A DNA stretch of 64,000 bases, taken from the NCBI GenBank assembly GCA_037179335.1, contig JAKZHN010000002.1, forward strand, positions 1,178,001 through 1,242,000, in the 5' to 3' direction. This DNA comes from Cyclaneusma minus. Its lineage: Eukaryota > Ascomycota > Leotiomycetes > Marthamycetales > Marthamycetaceae. The notes beneath the pieces are model-generated. The model was given only the letters and a program-made list of their open reading frames with translations. It was not told the origin of the DNA and ran no database searches. Shown piece after piece: positions 50,767-63,392 of the stretch (positions within the stretch are counted from its first letter, which is position 1; each line of letters opens with the position of its first letter). Made by a program: the position numbers and the translations under genes.

Positions 50767-51534
50767 CTATCTATACGACCCTGCTGCCAAGGCCTTTCTA
50801 TGAAGTTCAAGAAATCTCTTCACAGTCTCCTCAACGTCTGGACGCCTGTTAGGAAACTGATGTGCTCCTTGAAACTCAAGCACATGCGCAAATCTCGGGG
50901 TGTAATGTATTTCCGCCAACTTCCTGGACCCGTCGCGGCCGAAATCCTGCCTTCCTTGTAGATGAAGCGTCGGTACGTGGATGAGACTGTCCGTATCTCT
51001 TTCGGGTGACTCTGACTTTATATACTGGGTGACCTCGTCTCTGTAGTAACAACATATGAACATAGCAATGCTCAGCGTAGGAAGCCAAGGGAGCCGCCCC
51101 ATTTGCTGCTGCCACAACAGCAAGGTAGCCACCAAGGCGCCCTCCGAAAAGGCGACGACGCCGACAATGGGTGATTCTGGATTCGTCTCTTCCCAGTCCT
51201 GTACAACTTTGTTGATGGGAGCATCCAAAGCCCGGACCCTCTCTTCAATTTGAGTATTTGACTCCTCGTTGGCGTCGTTGGTGTTCCCAGATCTCTTGCC
51301 GTCATTTTTGGTGAACCAGGTATAAAACGGCCCCATGTCTTGAAACAGTGGGAGTACGCCAGGCCCTGCATCAGAGGGAAATGGTGCTGTCGCATACACC
51401 AGCTGGAAGTCGTTTCTTAAGGCAGCACTAAGCTTGGCAAGTTGGACCCGAAATACTGCTGCAGAGCCTCCAGCGCCATGGATGCACAAAAGGGCTCTGG
51501 ATGGCTTGCGCAAGATTGGTGTGTGGGCTGTCAT
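50767..51534 (-). CDS. LovG-like serine hydrolase (FSH1 family), polyketide-releasing thioesterase
   Basis: One exon, 255 aa from MTAHTPILRK. An in-frame ATG at 51642 would add 36 residues, but the FSH1 fold starts with the short lead into LCIHGAGGSAAVF, so the inner ATG is preferred. Alpha/beta-hydrolase with oxyanion-side HGAGGS, nucleophile Ser130 in AFSEGA, Asp197 in LHLQGRQDFG and His225 in FQGAHQFP, a complete triad at FSH1 spacing. LovG, of about this size, hydrolyses the mature chain from the LovB ACP and clears stalled chains. The neighbouring PKS lacks a TE domain, so the same role is inferred here. It shares an upstream region with the divergent trans-ER gene. Confidence 0.9.
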   Translation of the reverse strand: MTAHTPILRKPSRALLCIHGAGGSAAVFRVQLAKLSAALRNDFQLVYATAPFPSDAGPGVLPLFQDMGPFYTWFTKNDGKRSGNTNDANEESNTQIEERVRALDAPINKVVQDWEETNPESPIVGVVAFSEGALVATLLLWQQQMGRLPWLPTLSIAMFICCYYRDEVTQYIKSESPERDTDSLIHVPTLHLQGRQDFGRDGSRKLAEIHYTPRFAHVLEFQGAHQFPNRRPDVEETVKRFLELHRKALAAGSYR

Positions 51535-52017
51535 CGTGACTGTGCTAACTTGTCTGGCTGCCCGATCGCTGTGAGAAAGTTTGAGAAAGATTGGAAGTGC
51601 TTCAGGGTTGAAATCTGGTGTGTGCTTGTTAAGTCCAAGCACCCCTTAGATTGAATGAGGCAAGCCTTTCTTCATTTTATTCGGAGGTTTCGACATTCGG
51701 TACTTCGTGGTGGTGAGAACTCGGCATAATACGGTATCGATGGGGATTCCCGATACATAGACGCCGAAGAACGCCGCAGACACCTGGGCGTCGGGAAAGT
51801 GGACATGCTTAACGGGAGTCATCCAGACTTGTCGCGTAATCAAGTGTAGCATTCGGGAGCTTTGAGTTGTCTAGCGGACGAATATTAAAACACATGTGCA
51901 ACTTGTTACTCAATGTTCTTTCTGTTCAACTGCACCTACCGTTCTTTCTTCAAATCAATTTGCCGATTTCCCTAAGCTGTCGCCGTTCTTACCTACTTAA
52001 GTAAGTAAAGTACCGTT
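51535..52017. promoter_or_regulatory. Divergent promoter between hydrolase and trans-ER
   Basis: About 480 bp between two divergent starts. Just before the ER start codon is the palindromic TACTTAAGTA (51994-52003), also seen at 35749-35758. A pyrimidine-rich tract (about 51910-51960) precedes it. A 68-codon frame at 51646-51852 (-) has no features. Confidence 0.5.
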
Positions 52018-53354
52018 ATGGAGGCATCGACGACGCAGGGTACGTTTGTGCCCCCACTGAAACAGAAAGCGCTCACTGTGAACCATCAAGACGAGGTGAC
52101 ACTCTGGGACGAGGCACCGTGTCCGATCTTGCCTGAAGACCAGGTGTATGTTCGCATCGATGCTGTGGCCATCAATCCAAGTGACACAAAAATGAGAGGG
52201 CAGTTCGCTACCCCTTTCGCCTTTCTTGGAACAGACTACGCAGGCACTGTGTTCGCAGTCGGAGACTCTGTCTTGGATGTGAAAGTGGGAGACAGAGTTT
52301 ACGGCGCCCAGAATGAGATGTGTCCAAGAACCCCGGACCAGGGAGCTTTTTCACAGTACACCATCACTCGCGGTCGCATTTGGGCAAAAGTCCCGGATTC
52401 ATGGTCGATAGAAGCTGCGGCCTCTCTCCCTGCGGGCGTCAGTACTGCCGGGCTGGCTATGAAGCTACTAGGCTTACCTTTGCCCTATACCAACGAGGCG
52501 GGACCGGCCAAGAAGACATATGTTCTCCTCTACGGAGGTAGCACCGCAACAGCGACCATTGCCATGCAGTTTATGAAATTGTAAGTGCTCTTTTCTTTGC
52601 CTTCTTTTCTGTTCAAGTAGATCCACCCAAATGATGTTTGTTCAACGAAAACGATGTGTCTGACAAACCGCGGTATTCGATTGACGTTCCCAATTTAATG
52701 CTTCTTGCACAGGTCAGGATATACCCCTTTGGCCATTTGCTCGCCTCGGAACTTCGATCTAGTCAAGGAATACGGCGCGGAAGAAGTCTGGGACTATCAA
52801 GACGTGGACTGTGCTGACAGAATCGTAAGTTCTTCTTTGGCACCAACATCAAAATGTTTTCCTTGCAAATATCGTGTGTACCTCGACCTAAATTGTCAAA
52901 TGGATTGGCTAATAATCATTTTGCTGCAATAAAACAGCGTGTCTATACCAAGAACAACCTCGCGTACGCCCTGGACTGTATCACCAATGTCGAATCTACG
53001 ACAGCATGCTTCAAAGCGATAGGGCGCGGTGGCGGGAGATATGTTTCTCTGAATCCCTTTCCCGAACACGCGGCGAGTCGGAAGATGGTGACTACTGATT
53101 GGACACTTGGTCCTACCATCTTCGGTGAGGGGTCCACTTGGCCGGCACCCTATGGTCGCGAGGGAAGCGAAGCAGACCGCGAATTTGGGGAGTCTCTCTG
53201 GAGAGTGGCGGCGCGCCTCGTGGAAGAAGGCCAGTTGCGTCATCACCCTCTACGAGTGATGCACGGTGGGCTCGAGCAGGTGAAGGAGGGCATGGATATT
53301 GTGAGGGCGGGTTTGGTTTCGGGCGAGAAAATCGTGGTTCGCTTCTCGACGTAA
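52018..53354 (+). CDS. LovC-like trans-acting enoyl reductase (MDR family)
   Basis: Three exons give 363 aa: 52018-52580, 52713-52824, 52938-53354. Introns of 132 and 113 nt are GT-AG and phases close. LovC is also 363 aa. N-terminal GroES-like domain (DQVYVRIDAVAINPSDTKM, LGTDYAGTVFAVG) and cofactor domain with YVLLYGGSTATATIAMQFMKLSGY, the GGSTATAT form typical of LovC-type proteins, which lack the quinone-reductase 'GGVG' loop and zinc ligands. LovC reduces enoyl intermediates on the LovB ACP, whose own ER is dead. The oddity here is that the only PKS in the cluster has an ER that looks alive. It may serve a different step, or act on a PKS outside the window. Confidence 0.92.
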
Positions 53355-53635
53355 CGTGCACATGTGGAGCCCTTGGTATTCGTACATATATTAGCTACAG
53401 GGTATAAGTACTTCAGCTGACTTTCAAGTCGTTTGATACCGCAGTCCGTGGAAAGCCAACGACCGCTGCGCTCAAATGGGATGCTCAGATCGAGGATTTC
53501 TGTCGGTCGACAATCCTGAGGTGAACACTATACATGTATATATGTATAACCTCGAAAGCGGCAAATCACCCCTAGATATAATATTGCACCAGATTATGTA
53601 AGTAGAGGGGAACACAACTATATTGAGTGGCGTAA
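53355..53635. other. 3' flank of the trans-ER gene, end of the gene island
   Basis: Normal composition, no supported gene. After about 53640 base composition drops abruptly to RIP-type AT-rich DNA. Confidence 0.6.
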
Positions 53636-53659
53636 GCCCCCGCCGGCTAGCCCAATTGG

Positions 53660-53745
53660 GCAAATAAAAGGCGCCGTAAATATCGTAGCGGCTTTTCGTA
53701 ATATTTCGTATTTATAATATTTGTAAGCCGGCGAAAGCCTAGCGT
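53660..53745. repeat. Direct repeat, left copy (partner 54126-54211)
   Basis: Starts around GCAAATAAAAGGCGCCGTAA and ends at AAGCCGGCGAAAGC. The partner is the same with C/T and G/A changes, so this copy at the island edge is less mutated. Confidence 0.75.
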
Positions 53746-53869
53746 TTATATAAAAAGCAAAAAAAAAAAAAATCTTTAATTTTTTTATTTATAATTTAAT
53801 TAATTTAAAAATAATAAATAATTATATTTCCTTTTAATATTTATTGCCGTAAAAAACAATTAAATAATT

Positions 53870-54043
53870 AAAAAATAATAATTTAATAGTAATTCTAATA
53901 ATTTTCATAATTTTAATAATGCTAGCAAAATAGCTAAATTAATAATTTAAAAAAAAATGTTTTTTTATTAAAAATAATAAAAAAGCTAAAAATAAGAAAT
54001 TTTTATAATATATAAAAAATATCCCTAATATATTATATATTAT
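53870..54043. repeat. Direct repeat, left copy (partner 58063-58240)
   Basis: About 175 bp. Aligned with 58063-58240 the differences are almost all G/A and C/T (for example AAAAAGCTAAAAATAAG against AGGGAGGCTGGAAATAAG). They are possibly two LTR or TE fragments 4.2 kb apart; I could not define ends or a target duplication. Confidence 0.65.
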
Positions 54044-54125
54044 TATATAATATTATATTAAATTATATAAATAAAAAAAGTATAATTATATTAAATAATA
54101 TAAATTTTTGCCAATTAATTTAATT

Positions 54126-54211
54126 AAGCAAATAAAAAACGCCGTAAATATTATAACGGCTTTTTATAATATTTTATATTTATAATATTTATAAGCCGGC
54201 GAAAGCTTATT
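54126..54211. repeat. Direct repeat, right copy of 53660-53745
   Basis: Same ~86 bp as at the island edge with extra RIP transitions (AACGCCGTAAATATTATAAC against GCGCCGTAAATATCGTAGC). Confidence 0.75.
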
Positions 54212-54215
54212 GCTC

Positions 54216-57200
54216 GCGTTTTTATAATATTATAATTTAATATTATTATAAAAATAATTATATAAATTTTATAAATTTTATAAATTATTTAATATAAAAT
54301 TTCCTTTATATTATAAATTTATAATTTATTAAATAGCGAAAATAATTTTTGATAATATTATTTATTTATTTATTTATATATAAAATTTTGCTTTTTAATA
54401 TATTTTATTAATATATATATTAAATTGCCTTATAATAATAAAAAATTATAAATTAGCTTAATTTAATATTTATATTAGCAAATTTATAATTTAATATAGC
54501 AAGTATATATTATTAAAAAAAGCTATTATTACAAAATTGAAATAAAGGCTTTTTTAAGCTAATAAAAAATTTATATTTGTTTTAAAATATTTAATTATAT
54601 AAATATTATTCATAAAGCTAAAGCCAATTATAATAATAATATTTTTATTAATTCGGTTAATTTTATTTTTAAATAAAAAAAATTATATAATTATTATTAA
54701 ATATAATATAATTATATATAAAACAAATTTAATAAAATATAATAAAATACGCTAATTTGCAATTATTATATATAAATTTGCTTATTTTAAAAAAGCCGAA
54801 AAAAATTAATATAAAAACGGCGTTAAAATTAAAAATATTTTATTTAAATTTTTTTATAATAGTTTTATTAAAAAAAAAATTAATAATACAAAATTTGCTT
54901 TTATAAATTTTATATAAAAATAAATTAATAGTTTTTTAAAATAGTCTTTTTATATATTTAAAATTAAAAATATTAATTAGCCAATTTTAATTTATATAAA
55001 TTAAATAAATAGCAAAAGAATAAATATATAAAATATTTAATAATATTTAAATAAAAATATTATAGCCAAATATATATATAATAAGCTATAAAGCGAATAT
55101 ATTTTTTATTGCTAATTATATAATAAAGGCGCTAAATAAATAAAATCTTTTATAAAAACAAATTATAATTAAATATTTAATTTTCATAAATTCGATAAAA
55201 TTAATATATATAAATTTTATATATAAATAATTGCCGGTTATAATATTTTTAATATATATTAAAAAAATGTTTTATAAAGTTTAAATAATTCTTTTTTGCT
55301 AATATAAATATAAATTAATAATAATATTAAAAAAATATTTTAAAAACGCATTAATAAATATTTTTTTTTAAAAATATAAATTATATAAATTGCAATATTT
55401 AACATAACGGCTATAATTAAAAAATTAAAAAATAAATTAAATAATATATTTTTAATAATTTTATTAATAAAAATTGCTATTGCAATTATATTATTAAAAT
55501 AAATTATAAAAATAAAATAATATTAATATTTATTTTAGCAAAATATTGCAATTTAAATAATTTATATTTTTAATTTATTAATATAAATAATATTATTAGC
55601 TATTTTGGCAAAAAAATAATATTATAATAAAAAAAAGGCATTTTATTATTTAAATTAATTAAGGCTTTTATTATATTAAAAATTGCTTATATTAATAATA
55701 AAAGCATTAATAAATAAATAAAAATAAAAATATTTAATATTATTTAGCAAATATATATTTTTTATAAATAAAAAAGATTATATTATTATTATAAATTTGC
55801 AATAGCTATATTAATAAATGGCTATTTAATATATTAATTATATTATTATAATTAAAAAATATATAAATAGCGTATAAATAATTTATTAAAAAAGAAATTT
55901 ATAATAAAAATTAAAAAATTCTATAAAATCTTTATATTTGCAAAATATAAAAAAATTAATTATTAATATTAATATAATTAATAAAATAGTTTTTGCAAAT
56001 TTTCTATTAAATAAATATATTATTATTATTAAAATATTTATTTTAATATTTTAATATTTAATTATAATATTTTTAACGTTTTTTAAAGCATTAATTAAAA
56101 TATTTAAATAATTTATAATAGCAATTTATATAATAATAAATTATAGTATTTTATATATTTATATAAATAAAAAAATCGCAATAAAATCGTTTAAATAATA
56201 AATTAAAATAAGCTAAAATAATAAATAAAAAACATTAATAAAAAGCTTTTATAAAACAATTAAAAAAAAGCTATATATAAATTAAAAAAAGGCAATTTTT
56301 TTAATAATATTAATTATATTAAAAAAAATATATAAGCTATTTATTTAAATACGCAATTAATATATAATAAAATATTAATTTTTTTTAATAATTATAGCTT
56401 TATATCCTATTATTTTAATTTAATATAAAAATTCTATTTTTAAAATATAATTTAAAATATTCCAATTTTTAAATATAAAATTATTAATTAAATATATTAT
56501 AAAGCAAAAGAAATTATAAATGTAATAATAATTATTATTATATTTAAATATTAATTTTTTTTAAAAAAAAATAGAAAAAAATTAATATAATAAAAAAAAC
56601 GCGGCAAAAAACAAAATTATTTTATAATTATTTTTTAATAATTTTAAAATTGATTTTAATAAATAAATAATTTTTTATAATAATATGTATTTTTAAGCCA
56701 ATATAGCCAATTTTTTCGCTATATAATAATATACTATTAATTATTATTAAAAATATATTCGGATAATTTTTAAAAAACAATTTATTATACGGGGCAATTA
56801 AAAATGAAAGAAATATTATAAAAAAAATTATATTTATTAAAAAATAAATAAGCTAATATAGTATTTTTTAGCGGCTTTGCAAAAAAGGCTAGCAAAATAA
56901 AATTTAATTTTAATTAAAAAAATTTGCAATTTATTTATAAATATAATTTTTTATATTTTAAATAAATATAGCATTTAAAGCAATTAATAATATATTTATA
57001 AATATTTATATTAAAATTATAATAAATAGCCGTGTTTTGATTTGAATTTTTTCAAAATTAATTATTAATATAAAAAATATTAAAGCAAAGCTTATATAAA
57101 TTTAAATATATAATATTAAAAAACTTAATAGCCTTTATTTTAATAATTTAATTAGCAAAAAGTTATATAATAATAGGCTTTTTAATAATTTATTATATAG

Positions 57201-58062
57201 AATTATAACGGTTTATAAAATAATTTAATAATATTTAATTATTAAAAAAACTATAAGCTATAAAACTATAAATTTGGGCTTTAATAGCTAAAAAATTAAA
57301 AAAAGCAATTATTAAGGCTATATTAATATAATATTTATTAATAAAAAATTTATTATAAATAATAATATATATAATAAAGTATTTAATTTAAATGAATAAA
57401 TTATTATAAAATTATTTACAAATAGCGGTTTTATTGCTTTATTTAAATACGTTATTTATATTAATTATAATAGCGGTTTTTGTATTCGCGAAAATAATAA
57501 ATTAATTTTTAAATAAATAATTAAAATAATTAATTTTAAAAGCGCTAATAAAAATCGCATTTATATTCGGAATTAAAATACTAAAAATATACTTTGCAAT
57601 ATTTAAAATTTATTAAAAATAAAATTTATTTTTTAAAAAAAAAATATTTATTATAAAGCCTGCCGCAATAATATAAATAATATATAAAATAAAGCCTATA
57701 TTAAAAGCGGTTATTTTACGCTTTATTTAAACTAAATATATTATTTTTTCCGCTATTTTAAAGCGCTTATTAAAAGCTTTTAATTCCTAATTCAATTATT
57801 ATAATAAAAATAAAGCAATATCCCAAAAAGCTTAAAACTACGCAAGCTATTTTTACTGGCTGAATTAAAAAAAATTAACAATAATAAATTCGCTATTTTT
57901 TATATAGCTGGTTTTTAAAAAGGGCAGACTAGCGGATTTATTGCTATAGCAAGAAAAAATTATAATAATAGCGGAAAAAAAGTAATAATACCGGAAAAAA
58001 ATTAAAAAGGGGATAAAAATATTAAAAAAAACTAATAATAATATAAAAAAATAAAATTAATT
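54216..58062. other. AT-rich RIP-degraded block, no gene seen
   Basis: Extremely AT-rich with stops throughout. It probably holds one or more decayed transposons, the 58063 repeat copy being at its end, but I recognised no protein motif. Confidence 0.6.
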
Positions 58063-58240
58063 GAAAAATAATAATTTAATAGCAATTTTAACAATTTTAG
58101 TAATTTTAATAATGCTGGCAAAATAGCTAAATTAATAATTTAAAAAAAAAAATTACTTTTTTACCAGAAATAATAGGGAGGCTGGAAATAAGGGATTTTC
58201 GTGGCATGCAAGGGATATCCTTGATGCATTATATATTGTT
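58063..58240. repeat. Direct repeat, right copy of 53870-54043
   Basis: The less mutated copy. It keeps G-rich words (GGGAGGCTGGAAATAAGGG) lost in the left copy. Confidence 0.65.
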
Positions 58241-58262
58241 ATTTGCTATTTGTACTTATATA

Positions 58263-58809
58263 TAAAGAATGCCGCTGAAAACTTTTACGCGTTTTTTATA
58301 CCTTTATATAAGCATTTATTTTAAACGCAAATTAAATATCCCGATTTTAAATAAAATAATTACGGAGTTTGGTTTAGCTGCGAAATAAAGCGTATAAAGC
58401 AATATAAAACAAAATAAAGGATTTAAATAACCTCGAAAATCTAGTTTAAAAGTTTAATTTAAAGGTTTAATTTAAAGGTCTAATTTAAAGGTCTAATTTA
58501 AAGGTGTAATTTAAAGGTCCAATATAAAGGTTCAATTTCGAAGATTTAAATAATCTCGAAGATTTAATTTAAAGGTTTAATTTAAAAATTGGACTTTTGA
58601 ATTGGACTTTTAAAAATTACACTTTCGAGGTTATTTGGATTTTCGAGGTTGTTTGGATTTTTTATTCTATTTTATGCGGTTTATTTCGAGCTAGACTAAG
58701 CCCCGTAGCTATCCTACCTAAAATCGGGGAAGGTAATTTGCGTTTATTTGAGATACGTGTTTGTATAAAGGTATAAAAAACGCGTAAAAATATTTGGCGG
58801 CACTTTTTG
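58263..58809. mobile_element. Tc1/mariner-like MITE with very long inverted repeats, TA target
   Basis: The right end in reverse reads CAAAAAGTGCCGCCAAATAT and the left TAAAGAATGCCGCTGAAAAC. The inverted repeats run at least 130 bp and probably about 200, with shared blocks TTTTTACGCGTTTTTTATAC and AAACGCAAATTA. Bounded by TA (58261-58262, 58810-58811). The 547-bp body carries the same TTTAAAGGTCCAAT-type tandem array (58440-58600) as the MITE at 18906. No transposase. Confidence 0.75.
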
Positions 58810-59947
58810 TAAATATTTAATAATATCTTCCTTTTCCTTGTCGTAAAACAATTATAAAAAATTATATAACGAAATTTAAGGAAAATAAAATCGTATTCCT
58901 ATTTATTATTAATAAGAAATATTATTGGTAAGCGTTTTATATATACGTATAGATTGGATTATATAATTGGTAGCTCGAATTATATATATTAATTAGAATT
59001 ATTGGATAGAAAGAAAAAAGGGGAAAATCTTTTATATATAGCATATTTTATATAGGCTATATTAAACGGGATAATTAATTCCTTTTATATATATAATTGC
59101 GGCTATTATATATAATACTAAATTAGCTAGCTATTTGTATTTATATATTGGAATTTTTTTAAATTTTCAAGCCAATTCGAATATATAGAAAAAAAACCAA
59201 TAATAATTATATATCGCAATTAGCGCGCTTAACGCGCTTAAATTAATAAGCCAAAGAAATTTATTAACGCGTTTATAATAAGCGACGGGGTTATACCCGT
59301 CGTTATATATTATAATAATTAGGGTTGCGCCCGTTATTAGGGTAGCGTGCCCGGGGCAGCGTGCCCGTATATATAACGCTCGGGCTATACGTATTATAAT
59401 ATATCGCGTAGGTTATTAGCTTTGAATTTGAATTTGATTTCCTTTTTTTATTAAATATAACAGCAATAACAATTATAACGATAATAATACCAATAGCAAT
59501 AACCGTAAATTATTACGTGCATAGTTTAAAACGTTATAAAACTAATATATATTAAATAATACCTTTATATATTCCTAATTATCGTACGCGGCCTTGCCGC
59601 TATTACGCCCAAAGCGGCCTAATTAATTATTCCGATAATATAAATCAATTCCGTATATATATATTATAATTTATATTAATATATATCCCAACGCTATTAC
59701 GTTTTTCCCGGGCGTATTTGCTTATATTATTAAACGCGCAAATGCGGATTAATTGCCGCCCTCTATTTATTTTTTATAAAAAACCTTTTAATCGGCTAGT
59801 ATTCCTACGCTAATCGCTTAGCAATTTTACCAACGCTAAATAAATATCTCCTTTATATACTATTATATCCTTATATATCGTTTTATATATTAATATATTC
59901 TAAAAAGCATCGCATTATTAAAGCCGCCCGTATCGCTTTCGCTACCG

Positions 59948-60008
59948 CCAAAAAAAAACAAAAAAAAAAAAAAAAACAAGAATAATAAAAAAAAAAAAAA
60001 AAAAAAAA
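59948..60008 (+). repeat. Poly-A low-complexity tract
   Basis: Three A runs broken by single C, G and AATAATA. It could mark a retroposed 3' end or be simple expansion. Confidence 0.7.
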
Positions 60009-63000
60009 TAGCAATAAAGAAAATAAAAAAGAAAAACAAATTATAGCGGCTTTCGTAATTATTGCCAGCGGCTATACCGCTATTATTAATATATTACGCC
60101 TGGGTTTTTATTTTATAATAAACGCGCTTATAAATATTTGCTTTGAAATAATAATTAATTTTAGGATAATTATAAATTTAATTTAATATTAAAAAATTTA
60201 AATTTATTTCGCGCTTAAACAAAATATTACCGGCTTATAATTTATATATTTATAAAAGGGTATATATATCCTAGGAAAATAAAAAAGATTTATTTAATAA
60301 TTAATTGCGCGCTTTATATATTATACTTATATACGCCCGCGTTTTTTATATCAATTTCAAATATAAATTGCAAATCGTACCTATAATAATTATAAATCCA
60401 AATTAATTAAGCTATAAATTTATTTAAAAAAAATATTTTTTAAAAGCAATAAATCTATTTATATAGCTTTTTATATAAATAATTAGCTTATTAATTAAAA
60501 TCAACGTTTTTAAAATTTTATTAAATATAGCTTTTATAAATGCATTTGCAGGATTATTTTTATTTAAAATTTAGCGGATTTTTATAATATTGCATTTTTT
60601 ATAAGCTTTATATAATATTATTATATTAATTATTAAATGCTTTTTTATAATCATATTTAATTTTATAAAATATTTATATAAATTACATAAATTGGTATAA
60701 ATTACAATTAGCATTTTAAATAATTTTAATGCTTTAATAATAATATTAAAAATAAATGCAATGCAAATTATAATATTAAATTTTATTACTATTCTAAATA
60801 ATTGAAAAACAAAAATATTTTATATAATTTTTTTCGCTTTTATTAAATTATAATATAATATATTTATATAAATTATAAAAAATTTTATTAATAAAAAATA
60901 AAATAAATTTAATTTAAAATAAATAATCGCCGTTATTTGCAAAAAAACCGTTTATAAATATTATAAATTTAATATTTGCTACTTTGAATAATATTATTTT
61001 AAATTCCTTTATTAAATTATTTATTATTTAATGAATTCATTTATTAAATTTTTTATAATTTTTAAATATTAATTTCAATATTTATATAATTAATAAAAAA
61101 TTAAAGCTAATTTTTAATTAATCAATATATATAATATATATTTTTCGCGCGCATTATTATATATAAAATATAAAAGCATTTATATTATTAAAATTAATAA
61201 TAATTAATTTTGCTTTTTATTTGTTTATATAATATATAAATAATTTTTATATAAAATAATAATATAATTATTAAAATATAAAGGCTCCCTTAAAATTAAA
61301 GCCAAAATAAGTTTAATTTTAAATCCAATTTATTAAATTATTGGTTTTTTTTAATTATAAAATTATTAATTATTAAAAAAAAAAATTATCCATTTATATA
61401 TTAAAAATTGCAAATTTTTTAATTTTTTTTTAAATTAATAAATAAAAGTTATAAATAAATATTATTATATTAAGCAATATTTTATAATATTTATAATATA
61501 TAATATATTAATATATATTAAATTTAAAAATATTATATAAAAATTTAATTATTTCTATAATTATATTTTTAAAATATAAATAACAAATTCTAATTAAAAA
61601 AAATATATATCTTTATAAAATTGATTTTTAATTAAAAATACGCTTATATAATATTGCGCAAATAAATTTTAAAATATTAATTAAAACATTTTTTATTAAA
61701 TATATTTATTAGAAAATAAATTATAATAATAATAATTAAATATTAATTAGCTTATTAAATTATAGGCAATTATATATATTTTTTTAAATTATTAAAATTA
61801 AATATAATTAAATATAATTTTTTATAAAATATAATGTATTTATTTTTAATTATTTTTATAATATATATTTTAAAAATCCGTAATTTATTATAAATTTTTT
61901 TATTTTATATAATAAATTTTTTAATTTTCTAATTAAATAATTTTTTTTTAATTAAGCCTTTAAATAAAATATCCGGGATAATAATAATTTTTTATTTGCG
62001 CAATTTAATTGCGAATTCCGTATTTTATTGCTTTTATTTAAAAATATAAGCTATAATAAGAAATTATTTAATTGGAATTTTATATATAATATATTTAAAA
62101 TTGCTATATAAGAATTTATTATTTAAAAATTTATTTAAAAATTTATTTATAAAATAAATTTATAAAATATAATTTTTATTATTATTACGGCGTATTTTAT
62201 TTTTAGAATTTTTTAGGCTTTTTTGTAATTAAGTTTTTTTTAATTATAATACCAAAAGCGGTAAAAAATTAAAATATATTTTTAATAATATTAAATATAT
62301 TTCCAATTATATTTAAAAATAATTAATAATTTATAATTTAAATATATATTTTTATATATATAATAGCAAATATTAAAATATTAACCGGCGTAATTATTAT
62401 AATTTAATATAAGCTATTTTAATTGCTATTTTTATATTAAATTAAAATTTTGCTATTAAAAAGCAATATCCGGATTTTAATAATATTTAATTTATTATAT
62501 ATAATAAGCGCTTATTTTATTTAAATATTAATTATATATTGCTATAATTGTTTTTTTTTATACAATAATAATTTGCGCAGCAATTATTATGAATAAAAAT
62601 AAATTATTTAATATATAAAAATATACTTTAAAAATAAATAATATAAATATAAAATTATTTAAATTTATAATATTATTAAAATATTTAATAATTATTTATA
62701 AAATTGCTTTTTTAAATATAAAAACGCCGATTTTAAAATAAATAGTATTATATATTTATATAAAAAATATATATAAATATTTAATTTTTTTAATAGTAAT
62801 TGTATTTTTCGATATTTTCAATTTTTATAATATAAAATATAAATTTTTTGTAAATTGCTTTTAAATTATGGGTAAATTAAATATATATATATTTTTTTTA
62901 AATAACTAATTAATTAATAATTTAGCTTTTTATATATATTATAATTTTGTTTTTTTTTAACTAATTTTCCCTTTATATAAATCTTTATATATAGCTTTTT

Positions 63001-63356
63001 TTATATTTTTTTTTCTAGCCGCTTAAATTCAATTTTTTCTAACCGCCGGCTAAATGCGAATTCCTAAACGGAATTAAATATTATAATTTTTATTGGTCGC
63101 TTTTTACTCCGTTATATTATTAATTAATAAAATAGGTTATTAATAATTTATTATTGCTATTCTAAATATATATAATATACATATAGCTAATATTTTTATA
63201 TAATATTATAATTTATAGCAATTATTTAAGCTTAAATAATAAAATTTATATCGAATATAAATTTGCTTAAAAAATAATTTCGAATTCCGGATTTCTTTTT
63301 ATTGCGAATATAAGTTTTATATAAATTTCTTTTTTTTTAAAAATCCTTTTGTAATA

Positions 63357-63392
63357 TTTTTTAAATTTTTTAAATTTTTTAAATTTTTTATT
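63357..63392. repeat. (TTTTTTAAA)n microsatellite
   Basis: Four consecutive copies of a 9-bp unit. Confidence 0.75.
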
